This document shows positions 19,060 to 30,076 of a stretch of DNA of 64,000 nt, piece after piece. Under the pieces are notes generated by a model. It made no database searches. It was not told where the DNA came from and worked only from the letters and a program-made list of their open reading frames with translations. Location: NCBI GenBank assembly GCA_963835165.1, contig CAWIGD010000037.1, forward strand, positions 62,001 through 126,000, given 5' to 3'. The position numbers and the translations under genes were made by a program. How positions within the stretch are numbered: the first letter of the stretch is position 1; every line of letters starts with the position of its first letter. The DNA is from VAZQ01 sp963835165 (GTDB lineage: Bacteria > Pseudomonadota > Alphaproteobacteria > Rhizobiales > Xanthobacteraceae).

Positions 19060-20643
19060 CTACTCCGCGGCGCGTTTGACCCCGGGCACGCCCGGATACG
19101 CGACATCATCCGGGTCGAGCCAGGCGCCATCGCGCCAGCCGTTCTCGTCGTAATCGGAAAGACACTGATCCGCGAGCGCGATCATGCTGTCGAGCGTGCC
19201 GGTGGTGCGCGCGTTCCACATCGCCTGGATGCGGATGTCCTCGTGGTTGCCGGCGTAGTTCATCTCGTAGAGTTCGTGGCGGCCGCCAAACTCGGTGCCG
19301 ATCGCGTCCCACAGAAGCTTCATCACCTTGATGCGCTCCTTGTAGCCGATGCCGTGCGAGCCGCGCACATATTTCGCGAGGTACTTGTCGATGACGGGAT
19401 TCTTGAAGTCCTTGGCCGACGACGGGAGGTAGATGAGCGCCGAGGCGACGATCTTCTCCACGATTTCCTTGACCCGTCCGTAGGCTTCGCCCGCGAACAC
19501 ACGATAGCTCGACCCCGATTGCACGTTCGGCAGCACGGCGCCGTCGACCCATGGCGTCGGATTGGCGGCCATGGCGTCGGTCAGCGCCCAGAACAGGTTG
19601 CGCCAGGCAATCACCTCGCCCAGCATCGCCTGGTTGCCGCGGAACTCGTCGGCGCCGGTCGTGCGCAGCGCCTTGGCGATAATGCCGACCAGAAAGTCGA
19701 GCTTGACCGCCAGCCGGGTGCAGCCCTGAAACTGGTAGCCGGCGAGGAAGCCCGACTGCGGGAAGAAAATTTTGAGCTTTTCGAGATCGCGATGCAGCAG
19801 CACGTCTTCCCACGGCACGAACGCATTGTCGAAGACGAAGATGGCGTCGTTCTCGTCGAAGCGCGAGGACAACGGATAGTCGAACGGCGTGCCCATGACG
19901 CTCGCCATCATTTCGTAGGAGGTGCGGCACAGGAGCTTGACGCCCGGGGCATTCATCGGCGCGATGAACATCACCGCGAGATCGGTGTCGTGGGTCGGCA
20001 CCGCCGCGTTCTGGCCCAGGAAGTTGTAATGGGTGAGCGCGGACGACGTCGCCACCACCTTGGCGCCGGACACATAGATGCCGGCATCGGTCTCCTTCTG
20101 AATGGTGATGAACACGTCCTTGACCTGGTCGGGAGCCTTGGCGCGGTCCAGCGGCGGATTGACGATGGCGTGGTTCATGAACAGCACGTATTCCTGCGCG
20201 CGCCGATACCAGGCCTTGGCGTTGCCGGAGAACTTTCCATAGAACTGATGGTTGGCTCCCAGCGTGTTCATCAGGGAGGCTTTGTAGTCCGGCGAGCGAC
20301 CCATCCAGCCGTAGGACATGCGCGCCCACTGGGCGATGGCATCCCGTTGCGCAATGAGCTCGTCGCGCGAGCGCGCCGCACGGAAGAACTTGTGGGTGTA
20401 GCCTCCCGACCCGGTGTCGGTCGGCGACGTAAGCAGGTCCTTGGTCTTTTCGTCGTGCAACGCATCGTAGAGCCGGGCGATCGAGCGCGCTGCGTTGCGA
20501 AACGCGGGATGCGTGGTCACGTCGTCCACGCGCTCGCCGTAGACATAGACTTCCCGGCCGTCGCGCAGACTGGCGAGATATTCCGCGCCCGTGAACGGCC
20601 GCCCCTTCGCGCCGATCGCGTCCTCGGACTTCGTGGCACTCAT
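19060..20643 (-). CDS. 4-hydroxyphenylacetate 3-hydroxylase family oxygenase (HpaB-like)
   Basis: 527-residue FADH2-dependent oxygenase component. Typical stretches: RPFTGAEYLASLRDGREVYVYGERV at the N-terminus (start of the HpaB_N domain), the NHAIVNPPLDR loop, and the C-terminal HELYEMNYAGNHEDIRI. Such enzymes ortho-hydroxylate phenols (4-hydroxyphenylacetate, chlorophenols, 4-hydroxybenzoate-like acids). The true substrate cannot be told. The start MSATKSED has a GGAG upstream; an earlier frame extension is not protein-like. Paired with its reductase 5 nt downstream. Confidence 0.9.
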   Translation of the reverse strand: MSATKSEDAIGAKGRPFTGAEYLASLRDGREVYVYGERVDDVTTHPAFRNAARSIARLYDALHDEKTKDLLTSPTDTGSGGYTHKFFRAARSRDELIAQRDAIAQWARMSYGWMGRSPDYKASLMNTLGANHQFYGKFSGNAKAWYRRAQEYVLFMNHAIVNPPLDRAKAPDQVKDVFITIQKETDAGIYVSGAKVVATSSALTHYNFLGQNAAVPTHDTDLAVMFIAPMNAPGVKLLCRTSYEMMASVMGTPFDYPLSSRFDENDAIFVFDNAFVPWEDVLLHRDLEKLKIFFPQSGFLAGYQFQGCTRLAVKLDFLVGIIAKALRTTGADEFRGNQAMLGEVIAWRNLFWALTDAMAANPTPWVDGAVLPNVQSGSSYRVFAGEAYGRVKEIVEKIVASALIYLPSSAKDFKNPVIDKYLAKYVRGSHGIGYKERIKVMKLLWDAIGTEFGGRHELYEMNYAGNHEDIRIQAMWNARTTGTLDSMIALADQCLSDYDENGWRDGAWLDPDDVAYPGVPGVKRAAE

Positions 20644-20800
20644 GGGGAACAGGCTCCTTGCAACATCGCGGCAGCAAGGCACTCACCGGGGCAGGTGTCA
20701 ATGCGTCGACCAGGCCGGCATTCGCCGAAGATCAGCCGCATGCGCGCGAAGCACTCCATCGCATTCGAGCGTCGCGAGCAGCTACAACCGGCAAGAGTAG

Positions 20801-21073
20801 CTAGGGCGCGCGAACCGTTCGCCACCTGTTGCGAAGTACGCATTGATCGACCATTTGCGTAGCGGCGATCGAAGCTATCGCGAGCTTTCGACGCCCGTCA
20901 CGTATCACGCGCTGGCCGTGTCGACGGAACGTGGACACGCGACATTTCCGGTATAGTTCTTCCGGCGTGAGCGCAGCCGCCTGCGCTTGCGGTGCGAGTC
21001 GCAGGCCGTCCGGGCTGGGCAAAGTCAGGAATAAGAACAGCGTCGCGCACAAGGCGGGCAGCAGCGGTCGCAT
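20801..21073 (-). CDS. Small secreted protein of unknown function
   Basis: 90 residues with an N-terminal signal peptide (MRPLLPALCATLFLFLTL...AQAA), then a short basic mature part (LTPEELYRKCRVSTFRRHGQ, ending QCVLRNRWRTVRAP). GGGGAG precedes the ATG. No family recognised. Codon use is ordinary. It lies between the HpaB-like oxygenase and the fatty acid hydroxylase genes with gaps on both sides, so it may be monocistronic. Confidence 0.5.
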   Translation of the reverse strand: MRPLLPALCATLFLFLTLPSPDGLRLAPQAQAAALTPEELYRKCRVSTFRRHGQRVIRDGRRKLAIASIAATQMVDQCVLRNRWRTVRAP

Positions 21074-21119
21074 GACACTCCCCGAAATGATCCGCCGATA
21101 GTAGTATACCTGTGGTTGT

Positions 21120-21953
21120 TTAGCGACCTGGTCGCATGATCTTCCCACCGTGGCCGCTGTCGGCGACATCGTCGCGGAACGGCTGCGTCAGGAGCCGGTC
21201 CACACGCAGCTCGCGGGGATTGCGAAAGATCGGCAGCCCGATTGTCATGCCTTGGTGGCCGGCTGCGGGCGCGGCGCGGTAGGTCCCGAACAGGCGGTCC
21301 CACCACGGCAGATTGAAGCCGAAATTGCTGTCGGTCTCGTTGCGCAGAATGGAATGATGCACCCGGTGCATGTCGGGCGTCACGACGACGAGGCGCAACA
21401 CCCGGTCGAGCGCGGCCGGCATCGACACGTTGGCATGATTGAACATGGCAGTGGCATTGAGCACCACCTCGAACAGCAGCACCGCAACCGATGGAATGCC
21501 GAATGCGATCACGGCGGCGATCTTGACCAATAATGAAATGAGAATCTCGAACGGATGGAAGCGAAGGCCGGTGGTGACGTCGATGTCGAGATCGGCATGA
21601 TGCATGCGGTGCAGCCGCCACAGCACCGGCACCTTGTGGAAGACAACGTGCTGCCCATAGATGACGAAATCGAGGATCAGAAAGCCCAGCACCGCGGCAA
21701 GGGAGAGCGGCAGCGCGGCGAGATGGAACAGTCCCCATCCACGCTCGGCCGCGAACAGCGCGGCGCCTACCGCCGCGGTCGGAACGAGGACGCGCACCGC
21801 GAGCACATCGACGATGAGAATGCCGAGATTGTTCGGCCAGCGCGGCGCGCGGCCGACCGCCCACGCGCGGCGCGGAGCCAGGAACTCCCACCCGGCCATG
21901 ACCGCGAAGACGAAGGCAAAGCTGCATATGCGAATCAAGAACTCGCTGTCCAT
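21120..21953 (-). CDS. Fatty acid hydroxylase / sterol desaturase family membrane protein
   Basis: 277-residue integral-membrane diiron enzyme. Histidine boxes: HVVFH at 102-106, HRMHH at 115-119, FNHAN at 171-175 and HRVHH at 196-200, set among about five membrane helices. It would hydroxylate or desaturate a lipid; the substrate is open. Start at MDSEFLIR; ATG and TTG codons 7 and 9 codons upstream are in frame and no start has a clear ribosome site. Confidence 0.85.
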   Translation of the reverse strand: MDSEFLIRICSFAFVFAVMAGWEFLAPRRAWAVGRAPRWPNNLGILIVDVLAVRVLVPTAAVGAALFAAERGWGLFHLAALPLSLAAVLGFLILDFVIYGQHVVFHKVPVLWRLHRMHHADLDIDVTTGLRFHPFEILISLLVKIAAVIAFGIPSVAVLLFEVVLNATAMFNHANVSMPAALDRVLRLVVVTPDMHRVHHSILRNETDSNFGFNLPWWDRLFGTYRAAPAAGHQGMTIGLPIFRNPRELRVDRLLTQPFRDDVADSGHGGKIMRPGR

Positions 21954-22342
21954 GGACGTCGACCGATTCAACATATTCAAGCGCAGGCCCTGCGGACGCT
22001 CCGGTTATCGCCCGAGCGCACCTGAAAACCTAGCCTGGGGCCTGACCAAATGCCGCGGACGACCCGTCATGCGATCCCGCCCAATGCCCGGATCGGGAGC
22101 AGGATCAGGATCGATGCGGCCCAGCTACAGCACAGAACGGCCCATTTTCGTCTTTGAACTCACCTGTCGGCTGCTCCAGGCCGGACGGAACCGGGTTCCG
22201 GGCGGCGCCGGGGCGGCGCGGCGTCCTGTCCCCACAAGGCCTGCCGAGTGGGGCCGCCGCCCGTTGCTGGTCTCGCAGCCCCCTGCTAGAGCTTCATCGC
22301 TTGCCGGATAGCGGGGGACGAATCGAGAGGGGGCGCGCGGGT
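21954..22342. promoter_or_regulatory. Divergent intergenic region before the Liv operon
   Basis: About 390 nt between a minus-strand hydroxylase gene and plus-strand livH. No protein-like frame, no clear palindrome. It presumably holds the promoter for the transporter operon, but I cannot point to defined -35/-10 boxes. A GAGAGGGGG stretch near 22325 serves as the livH ribosome site. Confidence 0.4.
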
Positions 22343-23263
22343 ATGGAAGTCTTCACCCAGCAGCTCATCAACGGCATCACACTCGGTTCGATCTACGGCC
22401 TCATCGCCATCGGCTACACGATGGTGTTCGGCATCATCGGCATGGTGAATTTCGCCCATGGCGACGTGTTCATGGTCTCGGCTTTCATCGCCCTGATCAC
22501 CCTGCTCGTGCTCACGACCATGCTCGGCATGGCCTCGGTGGTGCTGGCGCTGCTGATCGTGCTGGTTGTCGCCATGCTGCTGACCTCGCTCGTCAACTGG
22601 ACGATCGAGCGGGTCGCCTACCGGCCGCTGCGCGGCTCGTTTAGACTTGCGCCTTTGATATCAGCGATCGGCATGTCGATCTTCCTGTCGAATTTCGTGC
22701 AGGTCGCCCAGGGCCCGCGGGTCAAATCGATCCCACCGTTGTTCAACGAAGTGATCGTGCTGATGTCGAGCAGCGACGGCTACGAGGTGTCCGTGTCCTA
22801 CAAGCAGCTCATGGTCTGGGCGGTGACGGCAGCGTTGCTGGTGGCATTCTGGTTCGTGGTGACCAAGACCGCGCTCGGGCGGGCGCAGCGCGCCTGCGAG
22901 CAGGATCAGAAGATGGCGGCTCTGCTCGGCATCGACGTCGACCGTACCGTCTCGATCACGTTCGTGATCGCGGCCGCGCTCGCGGCGGTCGCGGGGACAA
23001 TGTATCTCGTCTACTACGGCGTGGTGAGCTTCGCGGACGGGTTCGTGCCCGGCGTGAAGGCATTCACCGCCGCGGTCCTTGGCGGCATCGGCTCGCTCCC
23101 GGGCGCGGTGCTCGGCGGCCTGTTGATCGGCCTCATCGAGACGATGTGGTCGGCCTACTTCTCCACCGACTACAAAGACGTCGCCGCCTTCTCCATTCTC
23201 GCCATCACCATGATCTTCCTGCCCCAGGGGATTCTGGGCCGGCCGGACGTGGAGAAGGTATAA
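22343..23263 (+). CDS. livH: Branched-chain amino acid-type ABC permease LivH
   Basis: 306-residue inner-membrane permease with about eight hydrophobic segments; begins MEVFTQQLINGITLGSIYGL, then NFAHGDVFM and the LGGIGSLPGAVLGG loop, all typical of LivH. Start chosen at MEVF with a purine-rich site upstream; homologous sequence begins exactly there. First gene of the operon livH-livM-livG-(bug)-livF-DUF6867-livK. Confidence 0.92.
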   Translation: MEVFTQQLINGITLGSIYGLIAIGYTMVFGIIGMVNFAHGDVFMVSAFIALITLLVLTTMLGMASVVLALLIVLVVAMLLTSLVNWTIERVAYRPLRGSFRLAPLISAIGMSIFLSNFVQVAQGPRVKSIPPLFNEVIVLMSSSDGYEVSVSYKQLMVWAVTAALLVAFWFVVTKTALGRAQRACEQDQKMAALLGIDVDRTVSITFVIAAALAAVAGTMYLVYYGVVSFADGFVPGVKAFTAAVLGGIGSLPGAVLGGLLIGLIETMWSAYFSTDYKDVAAFSILAITMIFLPQGILGRPDVEKV

Positions 23264-23264
23264 A

Positions 23265-24679
<1,415 letters not shown>

Positions 24680-24683
<4 letters not shown>

Positions 24684-25639
24684 GCGCGATCGCCCCGCAG
24701 GCAGCGCTCAACGCTGCACCACCGAACCTTGCCACGCCCCCGGGCCCCGCTCCCATCCTGCGGGTCGAGCACCTCAGCATGCGCTTTGGCGGGCTCGTCG
24801 CCATCAACGATTTTTCTTTCATCGCCGGCCGCGGCGACATCACCGCGCTGATCGGACCGAATGGCGCCGGCAAGACCACCGTGTTCAACTGCATCACCGG
24901 CTTTTACAAACCGAGCGAGGGACGCATTGCGCTGCAATTCGGCGACCCCGCCGTATGGGATGAGCTCGAGGCGCTGACCGACCGCGGCACGCGCAGTGCC
25001 GCGCGTGGGGACGGCATGCTGTTTCTGCTCGAGCGCATGCCCGACTATCTGGTGACGCAAAAGGCCCGCGTCGCGCGCACGTTCCAGAACATCCGCCTGT
25101 TCCAGGGCATGACCGTGCTGGAGAATCTGCTGGTCGCCCAGCACAATCCCCTGATGTGGGCGTCGGGCTTTACCGCGCTCGGGGCGCTGGGGCTGCGCTC
25201 CTACGCGCGGGCGGAACGGGCGGCGATCGACAAGGCGCGCTACTGGCTCGACAAGATCGCCCTCACCGACCGTGCCGACGATCCGGCCGGCGAATTGCCC
25301 TATGGCGGGCAGCGGCGGCTCGAGATCGCACGCGCCATGTGCACGGATCCGGTTCTGCTGTGTCTCGACGAGCCCGCCGCCGGGCTCAATCCGAACGAGA
25401 GTGCCGAGCTCGGGCGCTATCTTCATTCCATCCGCGACGAGCATGCGACCTCGATCCTCCTGATCGAGCACGACATGACGGTGGTGATGGAGATATCCGA
25501 CCATGTCGTCGTGCTCGACCACGGCCAGAAGATCGCGGACGGCACGCCGGAGGAGATTTGCAACGATCCGAAGGTGATCGCAGCCTATCTCGGGGTCGAA
25601 GAGGACGAGGTCGCCGAGGGCGGGATCGAAACGCCGTGA
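24680..25639 (+). CDS. livG: ABC ATP-binding protein LivG, with an insertion
   Basis: 319-residue ATPase of the Liv transporter. Walker A GPNGAGKTT is at 59-67, Q-loop ARTFQNIRLF near 132-141, and CLDEPAAGLNP forms Walker B. Between Walker A and the Q-loop, residues ~86-128 form an extra charged segment (DELEALTDRGTRSAARGDG) absent from ordinary LivG. The signature motif is ELPYGGQRRLEIARA, with Y in place of the usual S. ATGA overlap with livM. Confidence 0.9.
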
Positions 25640-26649
25640 TGAGCGCCGCCCACGCATGCGAGGTGAGGGTGAAGCCGCTGCCGCGATGCCTGCTGCTGGC
25701 GCTCATCGCCGTGAGCATGTCTGGCGCATGCGCCCGGGCGCAGGGCTATCCCACACGCCCCGTCACGTTCGTCGTGCCCTTCGCCGCCGGCGGCGGCACC
25801 GAATTCCTGGCGCGCCTGTTGGGACAACGGCTGGAGCAGCGGCTCGGCAAGCCGTTCGTCATCGAGAACCGCCCGGGCGGCGGTGGCGTGACGGGAGCAG
25901 TCTCGGTCGCGCGCGCGGCGCCCGACGGACACACTATTCTCATGGCGCCGGCTCCCGTCATGGCAATCAACGCCAGCCTGCACAAGAAGCTTCCGTATGA
26001 TCCAGCCGCCGACTTCGTGCCGCTCGCCCTCGTCGTCGCCAGCCCCTATGTGCTCGTCGTTACCCCTTCGCTTCCGGTGCATTCGGTGCCGGACCTCGTC
26101 AACCTCGCCAAGGACAAGCCCGGACAGTTGGCCTTCGCTTCGGCCGGTGCCGGTACGCCCCATCACCTCTTTCCCCACCTGTTCCAGAGCAAGACCGGCA
26201 TCGAGATGACGCATGTCCCCTACCGCGGCTCGGTGCCTGCCCTCACCGATGTCGCCGCCGGACATGTTCAGCTCATGTTCAGTGATGTGCCGCCGGCGTT
26301 GAGCCTGATCAACGAGGGCAAGGTGCGCGCGATCGGCGTCTCCACCAAGGAGCGTGTCGCCGCACTGCCCCATCTCGTGCCCATCGCGGAACAGGGTGTT
26401 GCGGACTTTGACGCCGCTTCGTGGCAGATGGTGGTCGCGCCCGCCGCCACGCCGAAGGACATCGTCGAGCGCCTGCACGCGGAGATCAAAGAGTTCATGG
26501 TGCAGCCCGACGTCAAGGAGCACGTCTTCAGGATGGGCCTGCTGCCGGTCGATACACCGTCGGTCGCCAATCTGAAGATCTTTGTGCAGACCGAGATCGC
26601 GCGCTGGAGCACGGTCGTGGAACAGGCCGGCATCGCCCGCTCGCAATGA
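25639..26649 (+). CDS. Bug/TctC-family periplasmic substrate-binding protein
   Basis: 336 residues: signal peptide (LPRCLLLALIAVSMSGACARAQG), then the Bug signature YPTRPVTFVVPFAAGGGTEF and VIENRPGGGGVTGA. Bug proteins bind carboxylates or amides and normally serve tripartite tricarboxylate (TctAB) transporters, but no tctA/tctB is present. The gene is locked inside the Liv operon: its ATG shares one base with the livG stop, and livF follows. It may be an alternative binding protein or a sensor. Confidence 0.9.
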   Translation: MSAAHACEVRVKPLPRCLLLALIAVSMSGACARAQGYPTRPVTFVVPFAAGGGTEFLARLLGQRLEQRLGKPFVIENRPGGGGVTGAVSVARAAPDGHTILMAPAPVMAINASLHKKLPYDPAADFVPLALVVASPYVLVVTPSLPVHSVPDLVNLAKDKPGQLAFASAGAGTPHHLFPHLFQSKTGIEMTHVPYRGSVPALTDVAAGHVQLMFSDVPPALSLINEGKVRAIGVSTKERVAALPHLVPIAEQGVADFDAASWQMVVAPAATPKDIVERLHAEIKEFMVQPDVKEHVFRMGLLPVDTPSVANLKIFVQTEIARWSTVVEQAGIARSQ

Positions 26650-26722
26650 CAGATATCGCACAGAACTTGTCCCCAACACGATGGGACATGAACACGCCGG
26701 ACGCCGATCACCGGAGGGTGCG

Positions 26723-27448
<726 letters not shown>

Positions 27449-27456
27449 GGACAGCG

Positions 27457-27849
27457 ATGGATTTCTCGATCCCCGAATTCCTGTCCGACGAGCACTCGCT
27501 CGGCGTCTTTCTGTTGGTCACCGTTGTGATGGGCGGAGGCGCCGCCTGGCTCGCCGGCCGGGCCATTGCGGCGACCTGGCGGCACTGGTGGCATCTGGCG
27601 CTCTACATGGTGGTGCTGAGCCTTGCCGTGCGTTTCATGCATTATGCCTTGTTCGACTCCAAGTTCCTGTCGCTGCACTACTATCTCGTCGACTACGCGG
27701 TCTGCCTGGCGTTCGGACTGCTCGGCTTCCACCTGATGCGGGTGACCCAAATGGTCACCCGATACGGATGGATCAACGAGCGTGCGGGCCCATTTCGCTG
27801 GCGTCGCCGCGACGATACGGCCGCCGCGCAAAGGCCAGAATCTGGATGA
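27457..27849 (+). CDS. Small membrane protein, DUF6867-like
   Basis: 130 residues with three hydrophobic segments (LGVFLLVTVVMGGGAAWLAG, LALYMVVLSLAVRFMHYAL, LVDYAVCLAFGLLGFHLM) and a basic cytoplasmic tail. Proteins of this type accompany Liv operons in Bradyrhizobium-like bacteria (DUF6867, recalled from family knowledge). It starts 8 nt after livF and probably interacts with the transporter. Confidence 0.75.
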   Translation: MDFSIPEFLSDEHSLGVFLLVTVVMGGGAAWLAGRAIAATWRHWWHLALYMVVLSLAVRFMHYALFDSKFLSLHYYLVDYAVCLAFGLLGFHLMRVTQMVTRYGWINERAGPFRWRRRDDTAAAQRPESG

Positions 27850-27943
27850 CAATTCCATCCATTTGGGGCTTGAATCGAATCATGAGGCCGTTCCTGCGCG
27901 ACGCTGAGATAGGCCTCCCCGTTTTCATGCAGAGGTGGACACT

Positions 27944-29062
27944 ATGAGACAATGGCTCTCGCTTGGCGTGGCCTTCGGTCTTGGCCTTGCTTTCGCGGAT
28001 CCCGCTTCGGCGCAGATCAAGATGGGCGTCGCCGGCCCGCTCACCGGCGGTAGCGCCGCGTTCGGCGCCCAGCTCAAGAACGGCACCGAGCAGGCGGTCG
28101 AAGACATCAATGCCGCCGGCGGCATCCTTGGACAGAAGATCCAGCTTTTTGTCGGCGACGACCGCGCCGATCCCAAAGAAGGCGTCTCGGTCGCCAACAA
28201 ATTCGTCGGCGACGGCGTGAAATTCGTCATCGGCCATTTCAATTCCGGCGTCACCATGCCGGCCTCCGAGGTCTACCAGGAGAACGGCATCCTCGAGATC
28301 ACGCCCGCGGCTACCAATCCGCGCGTAACCGAACGCAACATGTGGAACATCTTCCGCACCTGCGGCCGGGACGACCAGCAAGGCGCGGTCGCGGGCGACT
28401 ACATTCTCAAGAAATTCAAGGGCAAGAAGATCGCCGTCATCCACGACAAGACCACCTACGGTCAGGGTCTCGCCGACGTGACCAAGGCGACGATCAACAA
28501 GGGTGGATTGAAGGAAGTGCTCTACGAGGGGGTCAACAAGGACGACAAGGATTTCTCGGCCCTGGTATCCAAGGTCAAGGCGTCCGGCGCCGACCTCATT
28601 TATTGGGGCGGGCTCCACGACACCGGCGGCCTGATCCTGCGCCAGATGCGCGCCCAGGGCGTGAAGGCCCCGCTGATGGGCGGCGACGGCATCACCGATG
28701 ACGAGTTCGCCTCGATCGCCGGCCCCGGCGCGGAAGGCACGCTGATGACCTACGGGCCCGATCCGCGCAAGCGGCCGGAAGCCAAGGACGCGGTGGCAAA
28801 ATTTCGCGCCAAGAACTTCGAGCCGCAGGCCTACACGCTCTACAGCTATGCGGCGGTCCAGATCATCAAGCAGGCCGCCGAGGCGGCGAAATCGCTCGAT
28901 CCCAAGAAAGTCGCCGAGCAGATCAAGTCCGGCATGAAATTCAAGACCGTGATCGGCGACTTGTCCTACGACAAGAAGGGCGACGTCACGCGCCTCGATT
29001 ACGTGATCTATGTCTGGAAGAAGGATCCCTCCGGCAAGATCACCTACGCCGAGATCGAGTGA
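27944..29062 (+). CDS. livK: Branched-chain amino acid-type ABC substrate-binding protein
   Basis: 372-residue periplasmic-binding protein type 1. Signal peptide MRQWLSLGVAFGLGLAFADPA..AQ, then IKMGVAGPLTGGSAAFG, GHFNSGVTMPASEVY, RTCGRDDQQGAVAGDY and the C-terminal LYSYAAVQIIKQAAEAA. Ligand-binding specificity (branched-chain amino acid or another) is not resolvable. ATG at 27944 has AGAGGTGG upstream; a GTG 3 codons earlier is less likely. Last gene of the transporter operon. Confidence 0.93.
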   Translation: MRQWLSLGVAFGLGLAFADPASAQIKMGVAGPLTGGSAAFGAQLKNGTEQAVEDINAAGGILGQKIQLFVGDDRADPKEGVSVANKFVGDGVKFVIGHFNSGVTMPASEVYQENGILEITPAATNPRVTERNMWNIFRTCGRDDQQGAVAGDYILKKFKGKKIAVIHDKTTYGQGLADVTKATINKGGLKEVLYEGVNKDDKDFSALVSKVKASGADLIYWGGLHDTGGLILRQMRAQGVKAPLMGGDGITDDEFASIAGPGAEGTLMTYGPDPRKRPEAKDAVAKFRAKNFEPQAYTLYSYAAVQIIKQAAEAAKSLDPKKVAEQIKSGMKFKTVIGDLSYDKKGDVTRLDYVIYVWKKDPSGKITYAEIE

Positions 29063-29093
29063 CCGTGTTCGGCTGATTCTCGCTTCTACAGGC

Positions 29094-29123
29094 TTGACCG
29101 CGCAACCATCGATGCGCGGTCAA
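29094..29123. terminator. Hairpin between convergent livK and ccdA-like genes
   Basis: Ten-bp perfect stem TTGACCGCGC / GCGCGGTCAA with a 10-nt loop, 31 nt after the livK stop and 28 nt past the ccdA-like stop. No T-run, so termination efficiency is uncertain; could be bidirectional. Confidence 0.5.
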
Positions 29124-29151
29124 GCAACGCGTATGCCGAGAGCAAGCGGGC

Positions 29152-29886
29152 TCAGCCGATGCTCTGCAGCACCGGAAAGGTCTCGATCAGCCAGCTGTTC
29201 AATTGCGTGAAGAAGCCGGACAGAAAGCCGATGCCGGTGAGCACGAGCAGGCCGCCCATGACCCGCTCGACATGGGCGAGATGAGCGCGAAAGCGCGCCA
29301 GGAATGCCGCAAACGGCTCTACCGCGAATGCCGCAACCAGGAACGGCAAACCGAGGCCGAACGAATAGACTGCGAGCAGGCCCGCGCCCTTGGCTACCGT
29401 CTCCTTCGACGCCGCAACCGCCAGGATCGCGGCGAGGATCGGCCCGATGCAGGGCGTCCAGCCGATCGCAAAGGCCAAGCCCATCACGTACGCGCCCCAT
29501 AGTCCGACCGGCTTTTGCACGTCGAGCCGCGCCTGCCGATAGAGAAACCCGATGGGGGTGAGCCCGAGGAAATGCAGCCCCATGACGATGATGGCAATGC
29601 CGGCCACGATCGCGAGTTCGTTGGAGTAAAAGCGCAGCAGCGCGCCGATCATGCTGGCGCTTGCACCGAGCGCGACGAAGATGGTCGAGAACCCCGCCAC
29701 GAACAGGGCGGCAGCGAGCACCGTATCCCGCTTCACCCGCGGTGGCGGCTCCTTGTCCGCGAGGCGCTCGAGCGAGGTGCCGGCAAGGTAGACGAGATAG
29801 GGCGGCACCAGCGGCAGCACGCAGGGCGACAGGAAGCTCACCAGGCCGGCAAAGAGCGCGGCGAAGATCGTGACGTCGGCTGCCAT
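29152..29886 (-). CDS. ccdA: Cytochrome c biogenesis protein CcdA-like
   Basis: 244-residue polytopic membrane protein that passes reducing power from cytoplasmic thioredoxin to periplasmic thiols. The two redox cysteines lie in conserved Pro motifs: FLSPCVLPL (Cys22) and GWTPCIGP (Cys146). About six membrane helices. Start at MAADVTIF; an ATG 12 codons earlier is possible. Stands alone, convergent with livK. Confidence 0.9.
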   Translation of the reverse strand: MAADVTIFAALFAGLVSFLSPCVLPLVPPYLVYLAGTSLERLADKEPPPRVKRDTVLAAALFVAGFSTIFVALGASASMIGALLRFYSNELAIVAGIAIIVMGLHFLGLTPIGFLYRQARLDVQKPVGLWGAYVMGLAFAIGWTPCIGPILAAILAVAASKETVAKGAGLLAVYSFGLGLPFLVAAFAVEPFAAFLARFRAHLAHVERVMGGLLVLTGIGFLSGFFTQLNSWLIETFPVLQSIG

Positions 29887-30076
29887 GAGGGCTAGATGCG
29901 ATGCATCGGCATCCCGACGCAAGCCGCCATTGCGTCCCTCCCTATGATGTGAACTTCCTGCTACGCTTTCGATCGTCCATCTTCATCCGGGAAAAGCAAG
30001 CCGGTTGCGGAGCTGCTCGATGTCGGCGCGCTGCGCGCCGCGAGGCGAGCCCCAAGCATTCTCGACGAGGCGATCC

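Noticed and set aside
19243..20862. Plus-strand open frame of 539 codons over the HpaB-like gene
   Set aside because: Antisense of a well-supported oxygenase; composition is Arg/His-rich without recognisable family motifs.
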